Positions 44,277 to 52,552 of a DNA stretch of 64,000 nucleotides are shown here, in pieces (position 1 is the first letter of the stretch; each line of letters starts with the position of its first letter). Source of the DNA: Ruminococcus albus AD2013 (GTDB taxonomy: Bacteria > Bacillota > Clostridia > Oscillospirales > Ruminococcaceae); contig NZ_JAGS01000001.1 in the NCBI RefSeq assembly GCF_000526775.1, positions 1,054,001 through 1,118,000 on the forward strand, in the 5' to 3' direction. The position numbers and the translations under genes are program-made. Under the pieces are notes generated by a model. It had not been told where the DNA came from. It did no database searches and saw only the letters and a program-made list of their open reading frames with translations.

Positions 44277-44591
44277 ATGCAGACCATTATAATCATGCTT
44301 GACCCTGCAAAACTTGAAAATCCCGACCTTGACCTCACCTATGAATTTCCCGTCAGGATAGAGGAATACACGGGTGACACAGTACGCGACAACGGATATG
44401 ATTACGTTGACGGCGATGTTATAGCATTGTGGCTTGAAACGGAGAACGCCGTATCAGGTGCCGAAAAGGTCATCGAACTGATAAAAGCAGAGAGGATAGT
44501 TGACAACGACCTCTCAAAAACAGTTGAGATATTGATATCGGAAGAGGACTGCGCAGAGATAGAAAAGTGCAGAAAGATATATCCACGATGA
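44277..44591 (+). CDS. Unknown small protein B, 104 residues
   Basis: A 104-residue acidic protein starting M-Q-T-I-I-I-M-L-D-P-A-K-L-E-N-P-D-L-D-L. The ribosome binding site AGGAGGTT is 5 nt before the ATG. It lies 12 bp after protein A, and the two are likely cotranscribed. No domain is recognised. The mix of strand-like and helix-like segments suggests a small alpha/beta fold. Confidence 0.6.
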   Translation: MQTIIIMLDPAKLENPDLDLTYEFPVRIEEYTGDTVRDNGYDYVDGDVIALWLETENAVSGAEKVIELIKAERIVDNDLSKTVEILISEEDCAEIEKCRKIYPR

Positions 44592-44666
44592 TCTCATAAA
44601 GAAAGAATGGACAGGCGTTTCAGCCGCAGTTTATCTTATAGTCAAGAAAGTCAGGAGGGCTGCACA

Positions 44667-45047
44667 ATGATCGCAATAGAATTCGGAAACAAAGCTTTCA
44701 ATGTTCCTCAGAGCGAGCAGACTGTATACATTGTGTTTGATACAAAGACACGATACGCTGACAGAAAAGAGTTTGCTGAAAAAGCGATAGAAAAGATGAC
44801 CCTCGGCTATCCCGATTGGCGTGATGAACTGCTGGCTAAAATGGATCTTCAGCCTGCAAAAGAAGAGGATATTCAGTTTTTTATATATGGCGCAGCAGAG
44901 CGCATGAACGAAAATGTTACTCTTGATCTTGACCTTGAAAATGCACATGATTTTGAAGCTGTGATGCCTGTTGAATGGAACGATGCTTCCTATATATTTG
45001 AATGCGGAGAAATGTACGTCTTTTACAACTGGAACACAACTTGCTAA
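44667..45047 (+). CDS. Unknown small protein C, 126 residues
   Basis: A 126-residue protein starting M-I-A-I-E-F-G-N-K-A-F-N-V-P. I choose ATG 44667 because AGGAGG lies 8 nt upstream; a longer frame from 44607 lacks a site. The central segment K-M-T-L-G-Y-P-D-W-R-D-E-L-L-A-K-M-D is helical, and the C-terminus (Y-I-F-E-C-G-E-M-Y-V-F-Y-N-W-N) is strand-like. No known family is recognised. It follows protein B by 75 bp. Confidence 0.55.
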   Translation: MIAIEFGNKAFNVPQSEQTVYIVFDTKTRYADRKEFAEKAIEKMTLGYPDWRDELLAKMDLQPAKEEDIQFFIYGAAERMNENVTLDLDLENAHDFEAVMPVEWNDASYIFECGEMYVFYNWNTTC

Positions 45048-45097
45048 AAATAAAGATCAAATTATTATCAAATTATTAAATGAAAGAGATGAATAAT

Positions 45098-47107
45098 ATG
45101 GCAAAAAATAAAGAGGGCGGAAAGCCTTTTGAGATCCCTCGCCCCGAATTTCCCAAAAGAGCGGTAATTACGGGCGGTATGCCTTACGGCAACAAGGAAC
45201 TGCACTTCGGACACGTTGGCGGAATGTTCGTGTTCGCTGATGCCTATGCAAGATTCCTGCGCGACAGGATAGGCAAGGACAATGTACTTTTCGTGGGCGG
45301 TACCGACTGCTACGGCTCCCCTATTGCTGAGGGCTGGAGAAAGAAAGTCGCTGACGGCGAGTTTGAGGGCAGTCTGACGGATTTCGTTCAGAGAAATCAT
45401 GACAAACAGCAGAAGACCCTCGATGACTACGGTATCTCACCTGATATCTTCGCGGCATCGGGTCTTGGCAGAAGCAAGGAGATACACGCCGAAGTCACCG
45501 ACTGGTTCATAAACTCCCTCTACAAAAAGGGTCAGCTGAACAAAATAAGCACAATGCAGTTCTATGATGAAAAGGCAGGCTGTTTCCTCAACGGCAGACA
45601 GGTCATCGGCAAGTGCCCGATAGAGGGCTGTACTTCCGAAAAGGGCTATGCAGATGAGTGCGACCTTGGTCATCAGTATATGCCCGAGAACCTCATCGAC
45701 CCTGTCAGCACACTGACAGGTGAAAAGCCCTCGATGCGCCCTGTTACAAACTGGTATTTCAAGCTGAGAGACTACGAGGAACTTCTGAAAAACTGGATAG
45801 AGATGCTGAAAAAGCGCAAGGACGTTCGTCCCGTAGTATGCAAGACAATCGAGGAATTTCTCAAGCCCCCCGTTATCTACATCAAGCGTGAATTTGAGGA
45901 AAAGTATCTCTCGCTGAAAGATCAGATGCCCGAACACGAGTTCTTTGAGGAGCCTAAAAAGCCCTCATTCACTGTACAGTTCAGAACTCTTTCTGACTGC
46001 GACGAGGCTGTAAAGGTGCTTGTAAACAACGGCATACGCTACCGTACAGGTAAGACTCTTGTTCCTTTCAGACTTACAGGCAATATCGAGTGGGGCGTTC
46101 CCGCACCTGTTATGGATAATGTTGAGGGTCTGACCGTATGGGTATGGCCTGAATCACTTTGGGCACCTATCTCATTCACACAGACACTTCTAGAACAGCG
46201 CGGCAGAAGCAGGGACGAGTGGAAGGACTACTGGTGCAGCAAGGACAGCGGCGTTTACCAGTTCATCGGACAGGACAATATCTACTTCTACGGTATAGCC
46301 GAACCTGCAATGTGGATGGCACAGCAGGAGTCCGATGTAAAGACTGCCGACCCCGCTGAGGGCGAGATGCAGATGCCTACCATCATCGCAAACCACCACA
46401 TTCTTTTCCTTGATAAAAAGGCTTCAAGCTCGGGTGCTGTTAAGCCGCCTATGGCTGACGACCTGCTGAATTTCTATACTCCCGAACAGCTTCGTATGCA
46501 CTGGCTGGGTCTTGGTCTGGGTCAGAGGTCAGTAAGCTTTATGCCAAAGCCCTACAATCCCGATGCAAAGCCCGACGATGCCGACCCCGTTGTTAAGGAC
46601 GGTCTTCTGCTTTCAAACGTATACAACAGAATGGTCCGTACAGCGTTCTATACCACACAGAAGCATTTTAACGGCATAATGCCCTCCAACACACCCAGCG
46701 AGAATATCCTCGCAGAGGGCAAAAAGGCTGTGCTCGATTACGAAAGACATATGTCGAAATTCGCATTCCATCAGTGCACCTATGTACTTGACAGCTACAT
46801 CAGAAACGGAAGCAAGTATATGGCTAAGACCATCAAGGAAGATACTCCCGCCGAGGAACTTTCGCAGGCGCTGGCAGACCTTTTCTACATGATTAAGATC
46901 GCCGCAGTGCTTCTGCACCCGCTGGCACCTTTTGGTACCGAAAAGGTACGTGAGTATTTGCAGGTCGGAGAGGAAATGTGGAGCTGGGACAACATCTTTG
47001 AACCACTGACATTCTTTGTCGGTGAGGGTCATGAGCTGAAATTCCTGCCCCCGAGAACGGATTTCTTCACTCGTCACGAAAGCCAGTTTGAGACAGCTGA
47101 AAAGTAA
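45098..47107 (+). CDS. Methionyl-tRNA synthetase-like class I tRNA ligase
   Basis: A 669-residue protein with a MetRS layout. The HIGH motif appears as G-N-K-E-L-H-F-G-H-V-G-G. A zinc-type insert has C-P-I-E-G-C...C-D-L-G-H. W-V-W-P-E-S and F-I-G-Q-D-N-I-Y-F-Y-G motifs follow. The KMSKS position reads D-K-K-A-S-S-S-G-A-V, so the second Lys is lost. Start is placed at ATG 45098 with AAAGAG upstream. It may be a divergent MetRS of the kind seen in some Clostridia, or a tRNA-ligase paralog. The tRNA specificity is not certain. Confidence 0.75.
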   Translation: MAKNKEGGKPFEIPRPEFPKRAVITGGMPYGNKELHFGHVGGMFVFADAYARFLRDRIGKDNVLFVGGTDCYGSPIAEGWRKKVADGEFEGSLTDFVQRNHDKQQKTLDDYGISPDIFAASGLGRSKEIHAEVTDWFINSLYKKGQLNKISTMQFYDEKAGCFLNGRQVIGKCPIEGCTSEKGYADECDLGHQYMPENLIDPVSTLTGEKPSMRPVTNWYFKLRDYEELLKNWIEMLKKRKDVRPVVCKTIEEFLKPPVIYIKREFEEKYLSLKDQMPEHEFFEEPKKPSFTVQFRTLSDCDEAVKVLVNNGIRYRTGKTLVPFRLTGNIEWGVPAPVMDNVEGLTVWVWPESLWAPISFTQTLLEQRGRSRDEWKDYWCSKDSGVYQFIGQDNIYFYGIAEPAMWMAQQESDVKTADPAEGEMQMPTIIANHHILFLDKKASSSGAVKPPMADDLLNFYTPEQLRMHWLGLGLGQRSVSFMPKPYNPDAKPDDADPVVKDGLLLSNVYNRMVRTAFYTTQKHFNGIMPSNTPSENILAEGKKAVLDYERHMSKFAFHQCTYVLDSYIRNGSKYMAKTIKEDTPAEELSQALADLFYMIKIAAVLLHPLAPFGTEKVREYLQVGEEMWSWDNIFEPLTFFVGEGHELKFLPPRTDFFTRHESQFETAEK

Positions 47108-47116
47108 TAAAAACAC

Positions 47117-47157
47117 AGACCCGAACTATCCGAGATAAGGACAGTTCGGGTCTTTCT
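47117..47157. terminator. Terminator after the MetRS-like gene
   Basis: An 11-bp stem AGACCCGAACT / AGTTCGGGTCT with a 15-nt loop is followed by a T-rich tract. It separates the gene from the convergent sdpI-like gene. Confidence 0.8.
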
Positions 47158-47181
47158 TTGTCGTTAAGACAAGGTCGTTCA

Positions 47182-47880
47182 TTATCCGTTATTTGAACTT
47201 TCTTTTTTGCGTTCATCGTCGTATACACGCTTTGCGTAAACAAGCATAACAACTATCGCCGCTGTAAGATATGCAAGCATCAGGAGTATCGCCGACATAC
47301 CGCTGACAAATGCAGTGGATATCATAGTGCAGACACCCACCAGCATCAGGCAAACTCCGCCGAAGAAATTCGACCTCTGCCAGGTGATATCGTTGTAAAG
47401 CGTCCAGCCCAGACGAAAACCGATAAGACCGTTGCGGCGGGTCTTTGAAATGCTGTTTCCTATGGGTATGAAGATCAAGCCGAATATAAAAGCGTATATC
47501 CTCAAACCATCAATCGGCATATTTGAAATATCAGCATGACTGTCAGCGCACATCATTATCAGCATAACGATCTGTACCGCACCCATTGCGCCTATTATCC
47601 ATGGTGTGATCTTTCGCAGAACTTTCGCATTCTGCTTTGAACGTTTTTCTGAAACTTCATCTTCGTATACTTTGGTATCCATTCGTACAGCCACGTATTC
47701 AAGAAACGCCGCTAACAACAGAATAACGATGGGAAAAATAAAACTTGAATTTCTGCTTCCCCATTTGTCGATCTCCCCTGCCGCGTTGTAGTGAGTGGGG
47801 ACTTTTTCGGGAAGAAAATTAACTGCCGCCGCAGTCGCTGTCAGTGGTAACAGGGCTATGCCCCATGTCAGTTTTTTCAT
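47182..47880 (-). CDS. SdpI/DUF1648 family membrane protein
   Basis: A 232-residue protein with about six hydrophobic segments. The N-terminal P-E-K-V-P-T-H-Y-N-A-A-G-E-I-D-K-W-G-S-R is the DUF1648 signature, and I-G-F-R-L-G-W-T-L-Y-N-D-x-T-W is the SdpI C-terminal motif. In Bacillus SdpI protects against the toxin SdpC and sequesters the regulator SdpR. The first 62 bp overlap the sdpR-like gene upstream, so the pair is tightly linked. No sdpC toxin gene is visible here. Confidence 0.9.
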   Translation of the reverse strand: MKKLTWGIALLPLTATAAAVNFLPEKVPTHYNAAGEIDKWGSRNSSFIFPIVILLLAAFLEYVAVRMDTKVYEDEVSEKRSKQNAKVLRKITPWIIGAMGAVQIVMLIMMCADSHADISNMPIDGLRIYAFIFGLIFIPIGNSISKTRRNGLIGFRLGWTLYNDITWQRSNFFGGVCLMLVGVCTMISTAFVSGMSAILLMLAYLTAAIVVMLVYAKRVYDDERKKESSNNG

Positions 47881-48145
47881 TTTTTTTACCTTTCATCATC
47901 TCAAACCACATTACAAGCTCGTCAAAAACCGAGGTGTTGAGCTCGTAATAAACGAAGTTTTTTTCTTTTGTTTCTGTAATAAGGTCGGCGTTTTTCAGCT
48001 GTTTGAAGTGGTATGACATGGTAGCACCAGTCATATCAAAATGGGAACCGATATCCCCCGCCGACATTCTGCCCTCCCGAAGAAGTACGAGAATATCCCG
48101 TCTTACAGGGTCGGACAAAGCTTTGAATGTTTCCTGAAATCCCAT
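47819..48145 (-). CDS. ArsR family regulator (SdpR-like)
   Basis: A 108-residue winged-helix repressor with F-K-A-L-S-D-P-V-R-R-D-I-L-V-L-L-R-E-G and M-S-A-G-D-I-G-S-H-F-D-M-T-G-A-T-M-S-Y-H-F-K-Q-L-K, typical of SdpR/autorepressor ArsR proteins. There is no clear metal-binding cysteine pair. The 3' 62 bp overlap the sdpI-like gene, so it is expected to be held at the membrane by that protein, as in Bacillus. A promoter and a candidate palindromic operator lie just upstream. Confidence 0.88.
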   Translation of the reverse strand: MGFQETFKALSDPVRRDILVLLREGRMSAGDIGSHFDMTGATMSYHFKQLKNADLITETKEKNFVYYELNTSVFDELVMWFEMMKGKKNEKTDMGHSPVTTDSDCGGS

Positions 48146-48196
48146 CGGGCACCTCCCTTTTAAAATAGATCTTAGTTTTTTATAAGTTTGAAGAAT

Positions 48197-48251
48197 TTCT
48201 AATTAGAATTTTCTCTAAATACAATATAGCACAATTCGGACATTTTGTCAA
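48197..48251 (-). promoter_or_regulatory. Promoter and palindrome upstream of the SdpR-like gene
   Basis: On the minus strand TTGACA-17-TATATT (48246-48251 and 48223-48228). A perfect 12-bp palindrome TTCTAATTAGAA (48197-48208) lies just downstream of the -10, a natural place for autorepression. A second imperfect copy is around 48258-48275. Confidence 0.65.
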
Positions 48252-48392
48252 GTGGTATTTAGAAAATTTACTAAATTAGCAAAACAAACCTCTGAAAGCG
48301 TTAAACGGCTAAACAATGCAGTTTTGCAAAAGTATCAACCCGCGGGATCACCGCATAGTATAACCATAACACCAAAAGAAAGGAAGCATACT

Positions 48393-49172
48393 ATGACGGG
48401 TTTGATATCAGCAGCCTGTGCCACAGGCTTTACATTTTTTATGACCGCACTTGGGGCGGCGATGGTGCTGTTCATGTACAGCGACGACTTTTCCGATAAA
48501 GTAAGGAGGGCGTTTCTAGGCTTTGCGGCGGGAGTGATGATAGCGGCTTCGGTATGGAGCCTGCTTATCCCCGCAATTGAAGAATCAGAAAAACTGGGCA
48601 ATCGGGGGTGGATACCTGCGGCGGGAGGATTCACCTGCGGAGTGGCGTTCCTGATGCTTCTTGACAAGTTACTCCCCTGTTTTATGAAAAACAGCGACCC
48701 GACACATGAGCATCGAAAGGGTCGCACGGCGATGATGGTATTCGCCATAACCCTGCACAATATTCCCGAGGGTATGGCGGTGGGTCTGGCGTTTGCGGTT
48801 GCCGCAAGAAGTGCCGACCCTGCGCTTTTCGGGGCGGCGGTAGCACTTGCCGTGGGCATGGGTATACAGAATTTTCCCGAGGGCGCGGCAATATCCATAC
48901 CCCTGCGTCAGCACGGCATGGGCAGACTTAAAGCCTTTCTCTGCGGTGCGGCTTCTGGCGTAGTTGAGCCGATATTCGGCGTTCTGACAGTTCTGGTGGC
49001 AGGTGCCGCACAGACTGTTCTGCCATGGTTTTTGTCCTTCGCAGCAGGGGCGATGCTGTATGTTGTGGCAGATGAACTTATCCCGGAAGCCCACCTTGAG
49101 GGTTCCCGGGCGGGAACTATCTGCGTTATGATAGGGTTCATACTGATGATGACCCTTGATGTGGCGTTATAG
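48393..49172 (+). CDS. ZIP family metal transporter
   Basis: A 259-residue protein with about eight hydrophobic segments. The H-N-I-P-E-G-M-A-V-G-L metal-binding helix and the following N-F-P-E-G-A-A-I-S motif define the ZIP/ZupT family, which imports Zn2+ or other divalent ions. The start is placed at ATG 48393 with GAAAGGAAG upstream; the frame extends further but without a site. The gene is divergent from the SdpR-like gene. The substrate is not fixed by sequence. Confidence 0.9.
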   Translation: MTGLISAACATGFTFFMTALGAAMVLFMYSDDFSDKVRRAFLGFAAGVMIAASVWSLLIPAIEESEKLGNRGWIPAAGGFTCGVAFLMLLDKLLPCFMKNSDPTHEHRKGRTAMMVFAITLHNIPEGMAVGLAFAVAARSADPALFGAAVALAVGMGIQNFPEGAAISIPLRQHGMGRLKAFLCGAASGVVEPIFGVLTVLVAGAAQTVLPWFLSFAAGAMLYVVADELIPEAHLEGSRAGTICVMIGFILMMTLDVAL

Positions 49173-49214
49173 TCATCAGATTTTGCGGACACTCATTCTA
49201 AAACAGATACAAAA

Positions 49215-49238
49215 AAGCGGGGATATGCTTCCCCGCTT
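49215..49238. terminator. Terminator between ZIP and GH3/NagZ genes
   Basis: A stem AAGCGGGG / CCCCGCTT with an 8-nt loop lies between the convergent genes, with a T-run on the minus strand and a short A/T tail on the plus strand. Confidence 0.75.
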
Positions 49239-49258
49239 AAATCATATACGAAAACGTT

Positions 49259-50623
49259 TTATTTAAGGATACCCCTATCCTTTTTCAGGCGAAGAACTCT
49301 TTCAAGGCTCTCATCGATTCGCTTCTCGCTGAGGTCGCCTTTTTTAACAGCTTTTTCAACGCCTGCAACGGCAGAAGAAAGGTCTTCGGGCATAAGCAGA
49401 AGGTCGCCCCCCGCCTTTAATACAGCCACGGATATCTCATCGGAGCTGTAATAATTTGCCAGCGCACCCATAGCAAGTGCATCAGTGACGATAACACCGT
49501 CAAAACCCAGCTTTCCGCGAAGTTCATCGGTTATGATGGTTTTTGAAAGTGACGCAGGCTGGTTGTCAACATTCGCCATGGTGATATGTCCAACCATGAC
49601 CATATCTGCACCTGCCGCGATACCGCTTTCAAATGCCAGATATTCGGCATTTTCCAGTTCATCAAGTGTCTTGTAGCTGCTTGCCATGCCAACGTGAGAA
49701 TCCTCGGCAGTATCACCGTGACCGGGGAAATGTTTCAGCGAGCAGACCACGCCGCCGTCCTTGAAGCCCTTGACTGCGCTGGCAACAAGCTCTGCTGTCT
49801 GTTCAAAATCATCACTGTAAGCACGGGTGCCGATGACGGTATTATCGGGGTTCGACCAGGTGTCCGCCACAGGGGCAAAATCAAGATTGAATCCCAGTTC
49901 GGCAATATCCGAAGCAATGGTATAAGCGTTCTTGTAAGCCGTATCTGCGCCCTTATCGCGGTAGTTGTACATGGGCTTGAACTCAGTTGTGCCAAGCTTT
50001 TCAGCACACCTTGCAACGATACCGCCCTCCTCGTCAACAGCGAAAAACAGCGGTATATCGGAAACCTTGCTGTTGCTCTCGGCAGTAGATGCCAGCATCG
50101 TTTTCGTCTGCTCTACATCCTCCAGATTCTGGGCGAAATAGATAAGACCGCCCACGGGATACTCTTTCAGAGCATCAAGGGTCGCCCCGCCTGACTGAGT
50201 AACAAGGTCGTATCCCGTCAGGCTTTCGGGAGTGACCACAAACAGCTGACATATCTTCTCATGCAGACTCATTTCAGCCATCATTTTGGTTATCTCGTCT
50301 TCCTTGACATCGTTTTCGACGGGTTCAGTATCCTTTGCAGTATTTTCGGCTGAGGAACTGTTCTCATCGGACTGCTTCTCGGTTTCTGTCTCAGGCTCTT
50401 TTTCGTCCGTCGGTTCATCTTCCTCGCCTTTATCGGACTTTTCAGCTTTCTTTTCGCGTTTTACCGAATTATCGGACGTTTTGCCGTCAGCAGGTTCAAC
50501 AGGACGATTCTTCAGATAACCGTTAACAACATAGGCACTAAGTGCACCGGTTATCAGCAGAAGTATCACCAGAGTGCGTATACGTGCACTTTTAGCACCT
50601 GAATTTTTCTTCGGCTTCGACAT
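49259..50623 (-). CDS. Glycoside hydrolase family 3, beta-N-acetylhexosaminidase (NagZ-like)
   Basis: A 454-residue membrane-anchored GH3. One N-terminal hydrophobic segment (TLVILLLITGALSAYVV) is followed by an acidic linker and the catalytic barrel. All key elements are intact: D-E-E-G-G, K-H-F-P-G-H-G-D-T-A-E-D-S-H with the Asp-His dyad, and nucleophile V-I-V-T-D-A-L-A-M. It would remove N-acetylglucosamine from muropeptides or related glycans outside the cell. The start is placed at ATG 50623 with AGGAGTG upstream. A promoter TTGACA-17-TATACT is at 50670-50698. It is the intact counterpart of the degenerate GH3 at 520-1857. Confidence 0.92.
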   Translation of the reverse strand: MSKPKKNSGAKSARIRTLVILLLITGALSAYVVNGYLKNRPVEPADGKTSDNSVKREKKAEKSDKGEEDEPTDEKEPETETEKQSDENSSSAENTAKDTEPVENDVKEDEITKMMAEMSLHEKICQLFVVTPESLTGYDLVTQSGGATLDALKEYPVGGLIYFAQNLEDVEQTKTMLASTAESNSKVSDIPLFFAVDEEGGIVARCAEKLGTTEFKPMYNYRDKGADTAYKNAYTIASDIAELGFNLDFAPVADTWSNPDNTVIGTRAYSDDFEQTAELVASAVKGFKDGGVVCSLKHFPGHGDTAEDSHVGMASSYKTLDELENAEYLAFESGIAAGADMVMVGHITMANVDNQPASLSKTIITDELRGKLGFDGVIVTDALAMGALANYYSSDEISVAVLKAGGDLLLMPEDLSSAVAGVEKAVKKGDLSEKRIDESLERVLRLKKDRGILK

Positions 50624-50669
50624 AATATCACTCCTATAAACGATTTCGTAAAATAAAATACCAAAATAC

Positions 50670-50698
50670 AGTATACCACCATTTTCGGGATATGTCAA
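50670..50698 (-). promoter_or_regulatory. Promoter for GH3/NagZ-like gene
   Basis: On the minus strand TTGACA and TATACT are separated by 17 nt, about 45 nt upstream of the start codon. Confidence 0.75.
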
Positions 50699-50744
50699 CA
50701 TTTGAAACATAAATTTGAGATAAAAATACAAAAAGCGAGCAAAA

Positions 50745-50776
50745 TAAAAGTCCCGCGAATTATAACGCAGGACTAA
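50745..50776 (-). terminator. Terminator after bioY
   Basis: A stem AGTCCTGCG / CGCGGGACT (one mismatch) with an 8-nt loop is followed on the minus strand by TTTATTTT, about 24 bp past the bioY stop. Confidence 0.75.
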
Positions 50777-50797
50777 TTTAGTAAACGTTTAAGTTGT

Positions 50798-51376
50798 TTA
50801 TATGCGAACTCTGCTTTTAACTGCCGCCGAAATCGAAACTGCCGCACCGAGTTTCACTATATCAAAGAAAACAAAGGGCAAAACGCATAATTTCAGGGCA
50901 TTTGCCACGGTCATATCGCCTTTAGTATCTGTGTATACCTTGATGAACCAAGCCGTTCCGAAAGCGTAGCACAGCGCCAGACCGACGATCATCGAGATTA
51001 TCTGAACGATAACGTTTACTGAAATCAGCTTTTCCGTCAGCAGGCAAAGCAGAGGAATTATCAGAAATCCGACAAGATATCCGCCTGTTGTACCCAGAAG
51101 AACTCCCAGACCGCTCTTAAAGCCCGAAAACACGGGAATACCAACCGCTCCGAGAAGCATATACACCAGTATCGCAAAGAATCCTCTCTTTCCGCCCAGC
51201 ATGGATACAGCGCAAAAAACGGCAAATGTCTGTAAGGTAAATGGCACCGCAGTTGGTATGGAAATCCATGAACATACAGCCATCAAAACCGCAAACATCG
51301 CGGTCAGAGACATATCCTTTACGGTGAGCAGCTGCTTGTTTTCGTGTTTTGAGGGTGTTGCTGTTTGTGTTATCAT
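50798..51376 (-). CDS. bioY: Biotin transporter BioY (ECF S component)
   Basis: A 192-residue membrane protein with about six hydrophobic segments. The family motifs W-I-S-I-P-T-A-V-P-F-T-L-Q-T-F, G-G-K-R-G-F-F-A-I-L-V-Y-M-L-L-G-A-V-G-I-P-V-F-S-G-F and T-G-G-Y-L-V-G-F are typical of BioY. It binds biotin and works with ECF ATPases encoded elsewhere. The start is ATG 51376, with AAAGAGG upstream. A BirA-type operator overlaps the promoter, implying repression when biotin is plentiful. Confidence 0.95.
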   Translation of the reverse strand: MITQTATPSKHENKQLLTVKDMSLTAMFAVLMAVCSWISIPTAVPFTLQTFAVFCAVSMLGGKRGFFAILVYMLLGAVGIPVFSGFKSGLGVLLGTTGGYLVGFLIIPLLCLLTEKLISVNVIVQIISMIVGLALCYAFGTAWFIKVYTDTKGDMTVANALKLCVLPFVFFDIVKLGAAVSISAAVKSRVRI

Positions 51377-51378
51377 AT

Positions 51379-51437
51379 TTGTATACCTCTTTTCTATCAA
51401 CGGTATACATTATAACACAGCTTACAGAATTTGTCAA
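51379..51437 (-). promoter_or_regulatory. bioY promoter with BirA-type operator
   Basis: On the minus strand TTGACA (51432-51437) and TATAAT (51409-51414) are 17 nt apart. An inverted repeat TGTATACC-N14-GGTATACA spans 51380-51409, covering the 3' edge of the -10 and the start site. It resembles BirA operators (TTGTTAACC-N15-GGTTAACAA in Bacillus) in spacing and half-site ends. Confidence 0.75.
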
Positions 51438-51458
51438 CCCCTTTTCTGAAACAGTATA

Positions 51459-52520
51459 CTATTTCAGAAAAAATATCGAATATATCAGAAAAGCTCCGCC
51501 CGCCACAAGCAGCATATAAAGCAGTACCAGAACATACAACCGCATACCACGGCTTTCCTTTTCCTCCGAGATGGGCATATTTTCTGTTATCTTCGGCTGA
51601 ACAGGCTTTGTTTCGGGCATCTTGTTCTCCGCCGCACCGCGCTTATCTTTCGGAACATAGCACTCCTCATACCGCGGCGGTATACTGTCTATGGGAAGAC
51701 TGCTCAACTCCCTGTAAACCTCATCCATATCGGAAAATCTGCTCTCGGGATGCGCCATACAGCATTTCATTATAAACCGTCCGAGGTCGGGGGGCGCTCC
51801 CGCAGGCGGGTCAAAAGGCTGACCTTCAAGCCGCGCTTTAACGGCATTTTCCAGACTTTCACCCTCTTTTTGCAGGGGCAGAAGTCCACCGTTGAAGAGC
51901 TGATACAGCATCAAACCGAAGGAATATATATCTGCCCTAAACTTATCGAAGTCTTCCGAAAACGTTTCAGGTGCAGAATAGGTCGGGTCTGCAAGAGCGG
52001 GAAGATAAGTGCAGGGTGCGTCCATACAGAAATGCCCCTCGCTGTCTACGCGGATATTTTTCGGGCAGATATCCCCGAAAGTAAAGCCTTTGCGATGTGC
52101 TGTGCGTATCCCGCGGCAGATATTATCCGCCAGCTTTCGGGCAGTCACATAGGGCATCTGACAATCATTTTCAAAGGGTCGATAATCGTCTGTCTGCACA
52201 AGGATATCCGCGGCAACAGGCGTTGCGCCGATGTTTTCGATGTTCTTGACCGTAAAGTTCCTCGCACTGACAAGGAAAGCTTCACCAGCCAGAGGGAGTC
52301 GGGCATTTATCCTTTTTATGGCAGCCGCCGTCAGTTCCGAGAGGGGTCTGCCGCAGGAAGTACTGTCAACGGTAAGCACCCTGACCGCGCTTTTACGCCC
52401 GTTTTTGTCTTTCAGCGAGAACATTGACCCAAGGTCGTCCTCCCACATAAAGCTGTCAACGAACCATTCGTCCCACAGCGGTTCGTAGCCCGAAAGCCTG
52501 CGCTCCAGACTTTTATCCAA
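51459..52520 (-). CDS. Pseudokinase-like membrane protein
   Basis: A 353-residue protein with a Hanks-type kinase fold. It keeps H-x-K-G-F-T-F-G-D150-I-C152-P-K-N155, a D167-containing M-D-A-P in place of DFG, S-A-P-E and A-D-I-Y-S-F-G-L-M-L-Y-Q-L. The usual Lys of the VAIK motif is Arg47 (A-V-R-V-L), the catalytic-loop Lys is Cys152, and DFG is lost. It ends in a proline-rich linker and one transmembrane helix at about 329-350, so the kinase domain is cytoplasmic. Start is TTG at 52520 with the ribosome binding site GGAGGGGG. The active state is doubtful. Confidence 0.75.
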   Translation of the reverse strand: MDKSLERRLSGYEPLWDEWFVDSFMWEDDLGSMFSLKDKNGRKSAVRVLTVDSTSCGRPLSELTAAAIKRINARLPLAGEAFLVSARNFTVKNIENIGATPVAADILVQTDDYRPFENDCQMPYVTARKLADNICRGIRTAHRKGFTFGDICPKNIRVDSEGHFCMDAPCTYLPALADPTYSAPETFSEDFDKFRADIYSFGLMLYQLFNGGLLPLQKEGESLENAVKARLEGQPFDPPAGAPPDLGRFIMKCCMAHPESRFSDMDEVYRELSSLPIDSIPPRYEECYVPKDKRGAAENKMPETKPVQPKITENMPISEEKESRGMRLYVLVLLYMLLVAGGAFLIYSIFFLK

Positions 52521-52552
52521 AATGCTCCCCCTCCTTTCTCACGGCAGTTCAC

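Noticed and set aside
48252..48392. N-terminal extension of the ZIP transporter
   Set aside because: It lacks a ribosome binding site and covers the promoter/operator region of the SdpR-like gene; the ATG at 48393 has GAAAGGAAG.
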